From Zanthoxylum bungeanum (taxonomy: Eukaryota > Streptophyta > Magnoliopsida > Sapindales > Rutaceae), in NCBI GenBank assembly GCA_019454045.1, contig SKCR01036109.1:17232-81231 (forward strand): a stretch of DNA of 64,000 nt. The letters are read 5' to 3'. Under the pieces are notes generated by a model, which had not been told where the DNA came from, did not search any database, and was given only the letters and a program-made list of their open reading frames with translations. Of this stretch, positions 56,870 to 64,000 are shown in pieces. The number at the start of each line of letters is the position of its first letter. Position 1 is the stretch's first letter. The translations under genes were made by a program, and so were the position numbers.

Positions 56870-57789
56870 TGTTGATGGTGATTTTTATGACGAAATATTT
56901 GAACAGTACAATAGGGGAAGGGAACTTCTACATTTGGGAGGACGAATGTTCTCAGTGTATTAGTTACTCTTTGGTCAGGCATGGTGTTCGGATCCGATTT
57001 TCCTAGATTTGACCGACCAGAGGACACAGTATGAAGCAAATATCAGAGACCGACAACATCATAGCCGAGACCAAGCACTTTAGCCCGGTAGGTCGGTTCA
57101 GTCCCATCATTCCTCCTAGATCGGGAGGATGAGCTCAGATATTTTGAGTCAGGTCGGAAGTATGTGGGGTAGTTCGGCACATTGTTTGGCCGTCCTCATG
57201 ACACAGACGCATGACCAGGACCGTTTAGACTTTTCCCTCTGACATGTACCACATTTACAGGTTGTCATCATAATTGTTGAGTGTGGCAGTGTATAGAACA
57301 AAATGATTTGACGGAGAGTCAGGTGGCATGCTTGCTTTCGGCGAGGCAGTTGGGGCAGAGAGTCCGTCAATCAGCCGGAGATCCACGTGGCCGACGTCAT
57401 AAAGATATGGGAATAATGTTATATTTCTCTTAGTATATAAAGGGATGGTAGTCTCATTTGTATAGGTTGGTTAGCAAAAGTCTCGCAAAAAAGCACTACT
57501 TGTAAAAAACAACACGAAGGCAAACAACTCGGTAACATTAGACCACCTTTGAAAATAGGTCGGCCGAGCTCGGTTTGTTAATAAAATTAACACTCTACTT
57601 TGTTCCCATGGGCGTAGGCTGGACCGTCCCGTCGAACCACGTAAAATCCTCTTGTCAATCTTGTGTGTGTTTCGTTTTCTGCTAAGTTTGCCTTTGGTCC
57701 CCCATAACCAAACAAATTCACGGTTGGAGGAGGATTGTCCCGGGAGCACTATCCTGATATTGCCCATGGAACTAAAATCAGCGTCAACA
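56870..57789 (+). mobile_element. Solo LTR of a family related to the gag-only element
   Basis: Starts TGTTGATGGTG and ends GCGTCAACA, the same termini as the gag-only LTR, but in the opposite orientation. The last 350 bp match its U5 (CCATAACCAAACAAATTCAC, GGAGGATTGTCC). TATA box TATATAAAG is at about 57440. The flanks CAAAC and CATAG do not form a clean duplication, so the borders are probable rather than proven. Confidence 0.65.
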
Positions 57790-58235
57790 CATAGCTTAAG
57801 AGCTAAGCTAAGTCACTTGATAGCATGCTTAATAAAAAGAGTAGTCTCATATCTAAAAGGAAAATGAAAAATACAATATTTATAAGTGTCCATTTGACAT
57901 TCATATTAAATGGGAAAAAACTTGGGTTTGGACTTGAGCTTGAGTTTGGACGTGTGGTTGGATTATTGGGTCTTGTGTTTCATTACTTTAAACACACGTT
58001 TTTTTTTTAATATTTTAAATCAAAGGTTGTGTCTTATCAACACAACTTTTGGATGAAAACTGATAAAACATCCATTTTTGCTTCTCTATAAATAGAAGGG
58101 AAAATGTCAAAGCATAAGCATTTTTATTTCAATTTTCGAATACAAAACATTATGATCACTTGTGAAAACAAATACATAGTAAATTCGTCAGGAGTCGAAA
58201 CTTCAGTAAAAATTTCGACTTGCATATTGGAATCA
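57790..58235. other. Unassigned AT-rich stretch
   Basis: No gene. A TATA-like CTCTATAAATAGAAGG at 58084 and AACACAACTTTTGG text, repeated at 58309, suggest another decayed LTR. Confidence 0.35.
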
Positions 58236-58581
58236 TGTTGGAAGACATCAATCAAACTACAAGCACACAAGTTGTAGAATCCAACTAAATTCCATCTCCA
58301 AGAACCATCCAAGACAACTTTTGGTGGAAGATTTGCATGTGGAAGTTTACTTTAGGTGTATTTATTGAGTGATTGTAATAGTGAACTTGAGCTTCACTAT
58401 AAATAGAGAGCTCATTTGAGAGCTCAAACCATCATAATAAGTAAGTTTCAAATAAAGAAAGCTTAGAGAGTGTAGAAAATGAGGTTTTTGTACAGTATCA
58501 AATACTTGAAAATTAAATTCTTATAGTAATAGAATTCGATTTTCCTCATAAATACTATTCACTGATTAGAGAATCACAACA
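58236..58581 (+). repeat. Probable Copia LTR remnant
   Basis: TGTTGGAAGACATC ... AATCACAACA, followed by AGTGGTATCCG, a decayed initiator-tRNA primer site. TATA box CTATAAATAGAGAGC at 58399. Only one LTR is visible. The following leader (58582-59004) contains many CACGTCAGC/GTTAGCGCC words and is cut by the next Copia element. Confidence 0.5.
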
Positions 58582-59004
58582 AGTGGTATCCGTAAATTTG
58601 TTATACATTGGGGTCATAAAACTGGAGAACGGATCGGTTCGAAAAAATCAAGTTTCGGGAAAGTTGTCAAAAATCAATTTCGAGTATATCATCAGCTTGT
58701 TTACGTCGAGACGAACATGATGGTATTTTTCGGTGATTAATCAGAGATTGGAGAAGACTTCACACGCCAGACAAAGACACATTCACGCGTCCTCACTCTC
58801 ACACGCGTCGACACGTGCAACCAAATGTTGAAGAAGACAACATCAACAGCCACGTCATCGCCATGTCAGCGACCACGTCAGCGCCGAGTTAGTATCCACA
58901 TCAGCACCGAGTTAGCGCCACATGTCGCCACATCATCTGCCACGTCAGCATTCCGGACCAGTCAACAGACACGTGATCTACCACATGTCACCACGTCATT
59001 TGCC

Positions 59005-60261
59005 TGTTGGGATATATACCTTAGAGCTTTCTGTAATGTAAACAGTTTTATATGTTATAAAATAAAATGATGCGTTATTCATTTATCAAAGTATTTATTT
59101 ATATTTCGCATATTGTAAATTATCTTGATTACCCTAGATCATGTACCTTCATATTTAGTGTATGAGTGTCATACACAAGAGGATTTAAGTTTGAAGTTGG
59201 TAATCTAAAATAGTCCATAGAGAGCAAACAAAGTGGGTACTTATTTGTGGTTTATATATAGTTGCGGTCTATTCTATAATTGTATGGTGACCTTGATCTG
59301 GGATCGTCCATGTAGAGACATGAGAATGAAGACACCTTGTATGATGTGATCATATAAGACTGGATCCAAATAGAAATGACTTTCTTATAATATCCGTTAA
59401 TAAAGAAATTCATTTCAAATCATATATGGATTGATCTTAATCCTGAGTGTACTACGAACTTCTGCATGGCCGGCTATGTCGTTTGATTTACAAATGTGAG
59501 GTTGGTGTAGCAGTCCTGATCAATAGCTACATACTTTAGGGGCATGGTCTGGTGTGTAGCTGGAGACGTTTTACATAGACATGAAGTTCATTCCTTACGA
59601 GAAGTAGAGAAGTATCGTCCTTAAGGGTTGATTCGGTACTTGAACTGTTAGAGCGCTCAAGTCTTTCTATTACGAATATAAAGATTAAAATTCATAATGA
59701 TTATGAATAAATCATTCATTAGAGAATCAATGGTACTTAAGGTAAAAATAATTAGAGGGGTATAACAGACATTATGACCCGACTCTAATTACGAGATACT
59801 CGTGAAGGGTTAATCTATATGTAGTGACTACATCGATAGACACCGACTTGGTTCTGCTTAATATATCATCTGCAGTAACGAGATTGCAGCTTCAGATTTT
59901 TAGTGGAATAACCCGGAGTTAATAATTTGGAATATTTAATTAAGAGCTTAATTAATATTTTGAGATTATTGGAGCTCGGAACCGTAGGTCAATCTGGTCC
60001 CCGTGCTAACTCAATATACTGTAGTATAATTGGATAGTCCAATTATATACTCACATATGTATAAATATTATTAATATGATTAATAATATTTTATCACACT
60101 TGAAACTATATATTAAAAGTTAATATATTATTTTAATAATTATATGATAATTATTGAATGCATAATATTAAATTATATAATATAATTTAAACCGTAGGTC
60201 AACCTTGCTCGGAACCGTGTACCTAAGACGTTTCTGCTGCGCAAGGAAAGCGTTTCCTACA
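59005..60261 (+). repeat. Copia 5' LTR
   Basis: 1257 bp from TGTTGGGATATATACC to TTTCCTACA, followed at once by the primer site. The termini are inverted (TGTTGG / CCTACA, roughly). Confidence 0.8.
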
Positions 60262-60282
60262 ATTGGCATCGTGAGCAAGGTT
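60262..60282 (+). other. Copia primer binding site
   Basis: ATTGGCATCGTGAGCAAGG directly follows the LTR; TTGGYATCGTGAGC is a common variant of the Copia primer site. Confidence 0.65.
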
Positions 60283-60866
60283 GAAAAGTGTTCTTAACTC
60301 TTCTTTTTTTCATTTAAAGTTTATGTTTTTTATATATTTATATAAGTTATAAATATTGAGATTCATGTTTAGATAAGTAGGCATAAAATAATATTTATGT
60401 GATGAATGATTATTGTTTTTCATGTGATGGATGGATTTTGCATTGGTCATAAATTTTTCCGGCTCTTATTTTTAGTTGGTTTTGATTTTGGGATGTAAGG
60501 CCATAAGGTCATTGTTTACAATTGTTGTAATTTTTATTTTCCAATGTAAAATTTCAATCGTTGTAATTTGGAGCACCGAAGTCACAAAAGGAGCCAACAC
60601 CACCTTGGAGCATGATTAGAAGACCAATGGATGTCTTGGGAATTTTTGTACTAATTAGATTAGTATAGGAAAAATAAGAGTCCGGTCAATGCAAAATATT
60701 TTTTTATGTTATATGTATGTTTAATTCGAAATATGATTTTATGTGATTTAAAATGTTTAAATAAGAATATGATATGCATGTAAAACAATTAATTGGATTA
60801 ATTGGTTTTAAAGTTTAAAATGTGAATTCTAATATATTGGGCTTAATAAGTGCAACATAAATTCCA

Positions 60867-60962
60867 TTGGTATATAGGATGTAAACCCGGATATAAATTG
60901 CATAGCCGAATCCGAATGGACGGTAATGTGGTATGCACTCTGGATACAATTCCATGTACCAT
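60867..60962 (+). repeat. 96-nt shared module, copy E (Copia leader)
   Basis: 96 nt from TTGGTATAT to TGTACCA, with central box CCGAATCCGAATGGACGGTA, one base different from the Ogre-like version. It lies about 600 bp downstream of the primer site and 860 bp before gag, i.e. in the untranslated leader. Confidence 0.85.
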
Positions 60963-61819
60963 TGGATTTTATAATGCACTTAGATTAATTAAATGGTTTA
61001 ATTTAGGATTCTAAAATTTTAAACTAATTAGTGTTCTAGTATTTTAAGAGTTAAAATATAATAGGTCACTAATTCCACTTTAATTAAATTAGTTTAATTA
61101 AGTAATACAATTAGTAGAGACTAATGGTAATTAGTGATATAAATTTTAAGAGTTAAAATTGGTTAGGTCACTAATGGTGAGCTAGTGCAAATAAGAGTTA
61201 TGATTTAGCCACTATAAATTTATTCACACTAATTAAATTAAAATATTATATATTTTATAAATAGAAACCTTAAACTCTAAATAGTGAGTGAGAGAGGCAT
61301 ATACGATAATATATCTCGTGATCTCCATTGTTAGTCCGAAAACGTGAGATTCAAAAGGCATCTCGAGACGGTTTTGTTTTCATCCCCCTACGGATGGTGT
61401 CCATTTTAGGTCAATATCAGGTTTGGATTCGGAGAGGATAGAGATTCTAGATGTATCTAGTGAACTGACCTACCCTACGGCGGCACTTCACTAGTTAAGT
61501 CCAAAGGTCCCGAAACGATGGGTCACACTCACAAAGGAATGATTAACTGTAAACGGTAGTTGGTTAATATATGAATAAGAGTTATTCCCGCATATATTAA
61601 TCAATTGAGATTGTATCGATATATCATGCAAATACTTGACTTACCCTACAACGACACTTATTTGTTGGATGATAGATTTCCATGGCATAGTAATTCTCTT
61701 AGGTTTCTAATTTGTTATTCATGGTTCATGCATCATGTTTAATTTTATGCCAAAATTATTTGATAAATTTAATATGCGATGAATGAATGTTAAATGCATG
61801 TTTATTTTATTTTTCAGCT

Positions 61820-62053
61820 ATGATTTCTCCAATTATTTCCATACTCTCAAATGATAAATTAACGGGAGAAAACTATGTTAAGTGGAAAAGTAACATGAAC
61901 GCTATCATGGTCTGTGTAGACCTAAAGTTTGTCCTGACGGAGGAGTGTCCTCCCGAGCAGGCTAGAAATGTTGGCCAAGTTGTACTCGATGCCTACCAGA
62001 AATGGGTCGTAGCTAATAAGAAGGCTCGTTGCTACTTGCTAGCAAGGATGTCC
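61820..62053 (+). pseudogene. Copia gag N-terminus, truncated by hAT insertion
   Basis: MISPIISILSNDKLTGENYVKWKSNMNAIMVCVDLKFVLTEECPPE... is the start of a Copia gag; ...WVVANKKARCYLLARMS ends where hAT-like sequence begins. The start at 61820 is preferred over 61787 because it gives the usual gag start and follows TTTTTCAG. Confidence 0.8.
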
Positions 62054-62578
62054 TGTTAGGGTTGGTGCTCAGAATGCCAATCTTGATCGTATTTTTTTCA
62101 AACCAGAGTGCCAATCCTGATTCGGAATCGAAATCAAACCAGAATCGAACCGGTTGGAACCTGCCGGTCCGGTTCCTAAATCGGAACATGAATCAATTTT
62201 TTTTGGTTCGATTAGGATTCGTCCCTAGCCGAACCGGACGATTCCAATAGTTCTGGTTGGAACCATAGCGCCCAAGAGCTAGTAGCCATTGGGCCTCACA
62301 GTCACAGTGGGTAGTGAGCCGTTAGCTTCCAACCTAAAAAAAATAAAATAATAATAATAAGGTTTTTATTTTATTTTATTTTATTTTAAAATCTAATTAC
62401 TAAATTACCCTTAATAACAATAATAAAATGACTATTTTTATGGGCAATTTAGGTATCACAAAAATAATCCAAAAATTTATAAATATGAGTCATTCTTCAT
62501 TTTTTCAACACACAAATTCTCAATTCTCTCAATTTCTTTAATTCTCTCATCTTAAAATTCTTCAACATTCAACAAAGT

Positions 62579-64000
62579 ATGGAAAGTTCATATGAGAACA
62601 TCATGTCCAATGTATCAACCTAAGAGAGCGGTCAAAGTATCGGTACACGAAAAATAGAATTTAAGTTTCGATCTTTTGATATTTTCAAAATTCATTTTCA
62701 TTTAGTCGAGACTGAAAATGAAAGTCGAAGCGTAATATGAAACTATTATGGTGTATCTTACAAATTTACTGACGACTATGACAATATGAACAAACACTTG
62801 GCTAAACATCATGCCACTGAAATTTGACTTGATACAACGCAAACTTAAATGAGAAGGTACCATTCATCTAGTATAGGTCCGAGTTCTTTAGATTTATTTA
62901 AATATTATAATGCTAAACATAGAGAAGAATTTGCTAAATTTACTTGTGTGACACATCTTTCTTTAAATTTTGGTGAAAAAAATTACTTTTACTAATTATG
63001 TTTGAAATATTTTAAATCCTGTTACCTGTAAAATGACTAGAAATATAACAAAACAACAAATTTTTAAAAATATATAAAGATGGTAAAAGTATTTTAAATA
63101 AAATATTTAAAGACATTAAATGTCGTCTTTTTATTTGTTCTGATATTTGGAGTAACCATTGACAAACACATTCATACATGGGTGTGACTTGTCATTGGAT
63201 TGATGCATTATGGAACATGCAAAAATGACTCATTGCATTTAAAGTTTTTGATGAGCAACATACTGCACAAAATATTTATATAATGATTAAAGTAATTTTT
63301 GATGAATATGGTTTATTAGGTAAAATTTTAACAGTTGGTTTTGATAATGCATTTGCAAATACTGCATCAATTAGAGATTTAAAGGAAACATGCCAACCAA
63401 TTTTGGGGGTTGACTTTTTCATGTTCGTTGCACATGTCATGTCCTTAATTTATGTGTTCAAGATAGTCTAACTTATTTATAAACTTACATTGATCCTATT
63501 AAGATTGCACTTAATTGTATTTGGTCATATTCTCAAGTTAGAAGAGAATGAGCCAAATGTTGTAAATTAAATAGTGCTAAATTAATAAAATTTTCACGAG
63601 ATGTTCCAACTCATTAGAATTCAACTTATTTTCTTTTAAGTCAAACTTTTCAATACAAAGATGTACTATGGAGTTTTTTTCCCAACATGATCAACTTATT
63701 TATAAACTTACATTGATCCTTTTAAGATTGCACTTAATTGTATTCAGTCATATTCTAAAGTTAGGAGAGAATGAGCCAAGTTCTGTAAATTAAATGGTGT
63801 TAAATCAGTAAAATTTTCACGAGATGTTCCAATTCGTTGGATTTCAACTTATTTTCTTTTAAGTCAAGCTTTTCAATACAAAGATGTATTATGTAGTTTT
63901 TTCCCCCAACATGTTCAACATATAACACTTTTACCTAGTCAATGAGATATTTGTGAAAAAATTTAGAACTTTTAAATTTTTTAATGATGCTACAAATGTT
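62579..64000 (+). pseudogene. hAT transposase remnant
   Basis: Starts MESSYENIMSNVST near 62579. A BED-type zinc finger is still recognisable (NYYGVSYKFTDDYDNMNKHLAKHH), with both cysteines changed to Tyr or lost. Further on, LTVGFDNAFANTASIRDLKETCQP...FFMFVAHVMS matches the catalytic-region block that usually reads VDNAxxN...FFHxRCxxH, followed by pieces of SYSQVRRE, KFSRDVPTRWNSTYFLLSQAFQYKD. Many stops; part of it is duplicated in tandem. Confidence 0.75.
63472..63917 (+). repeat. 223-bp tandem duplication in the hAT transposase
   Basis: Two copies, 63472-63694 and 63695-63917, about 90 percent alike, both covering the NPIRIALN...SQVRRE...DVPTRW...FQYKD segment. Confidence 0.88.

Larger units (their letters stand above)
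59005..62053 (+). mobile_element. Copia element: 5' LTR, leader and gag start
   Basis: LTR, then PBS-like ATTGGCATCGTGAGC, a 1.5-kb leader and the N-terminus of a Copia gag, which is cut by a hAT transposon; the rest lies right of the window. Confidence 0.82.
62054..64000 (+). mobile_element. hAT transposon, left part
   Basis: It begins near TAGGGTTGGTGCTCAGAATG, a typical hAT-type end, then a subterminal block rich in AATCGAACCGG/CCGGTTC words, then a TATA (TTTATAAATATGAG, 62476) and a transposase remnant. The right end is outside the window, so the 8-bp duplication cannot be checked. Confidence 0.7.

Noticed and set aside
58835..58995. CACGTCAGC-rich stretch as a tandem array or protein gene
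   Set aside because: The words recur irregularly and the 81-aa frame has no domain; it looks like a Copia leader remnant.

Overview
This is eukaryotic plant nuclear DNA, almost certainly from a dicot. The evidence is plant-type LTR retrotransposons (Athila, Tat/Ogre, chromovirus, Copia), a germin-like protein gene, a spliced MYB gene of the SHAQKYF class, AT-rich intergenic DNA, and TATA/GT-AG signals. There is no bacterial-style operon, CRISPR array or rRNA gene. Roughly 85 percent of the window is mobile DNA; only about 3.5 kb (43.4-47.0 kb) looks like ordinary host genes.

Left part (1-42.2 kb). A Copia-type element (level 0) has a gag that is cut twice. First, a Tat-lineage Ty3/Gypsy element (only its 3' part, 1-6353, is in the window) sits in the gag codons. 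It carries an integrase, an antisense gene with two introns, a 112-bp tandem array and the 3' LTR. Second, an Athila element on the minus strand (6797-38345) sits 443 bp further on. Its right LTR was hit by a large Ogre-like Tat element (18138-37743, TSD GTATT). The right LTR of that element was hit by a related LTR in the opposite direction (30715-36393, TSD GAGGT), and that LTR by a chromovirus-like element (32224-35817, TSD CTGGG). The result is a stack five elements deep. LTR divergence, estimated by eye on samples, falls inward (about 7, 4 and 1.5 percent), as nesting requires. The interrupted Copia gag resumes at 38346 and is followed by an apparent 3' LTR at about 41242-42202 with no pol between them.

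Captured host genes. The Athila element carries two extra minus-strand ORFs between integrase and its 3' LTR: a 182-aa protein I do not recognise, and a nearly full-length, intronless LOG-type (cytokinin-activating phosphoribohydrolase) gene broken by one stop codon. A 1.5-kb PIF/Harbinger-type element (48845-50382, TSD TTA) carries a piece of psaH (photosystem I subunit VI).

Host island (42.2-51.9 kb). A germin-like protein gene (+) and a two-exon MYB gene (-) face each other, with a hAT-type MITE between them.

Right part (51.9-64 kb). A very young gag-only Ty3/Gypsy element (minus strand, TSD CATAT) carries two tandem arrays in place of pol. It is followed by a related solo LTR, a Copia LTR remnant, a second Copia element (LTR 59005-60261, leader, gag start), and a degenerate hAT transposon inserted in that gag and running off the end.

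Most unusual signal: a 96-nt module with conserved length, a conserved central box and complementary ends. It occurs in the LTRs of the Ogre-like family and in the non-coding parts of two different Copia elements.
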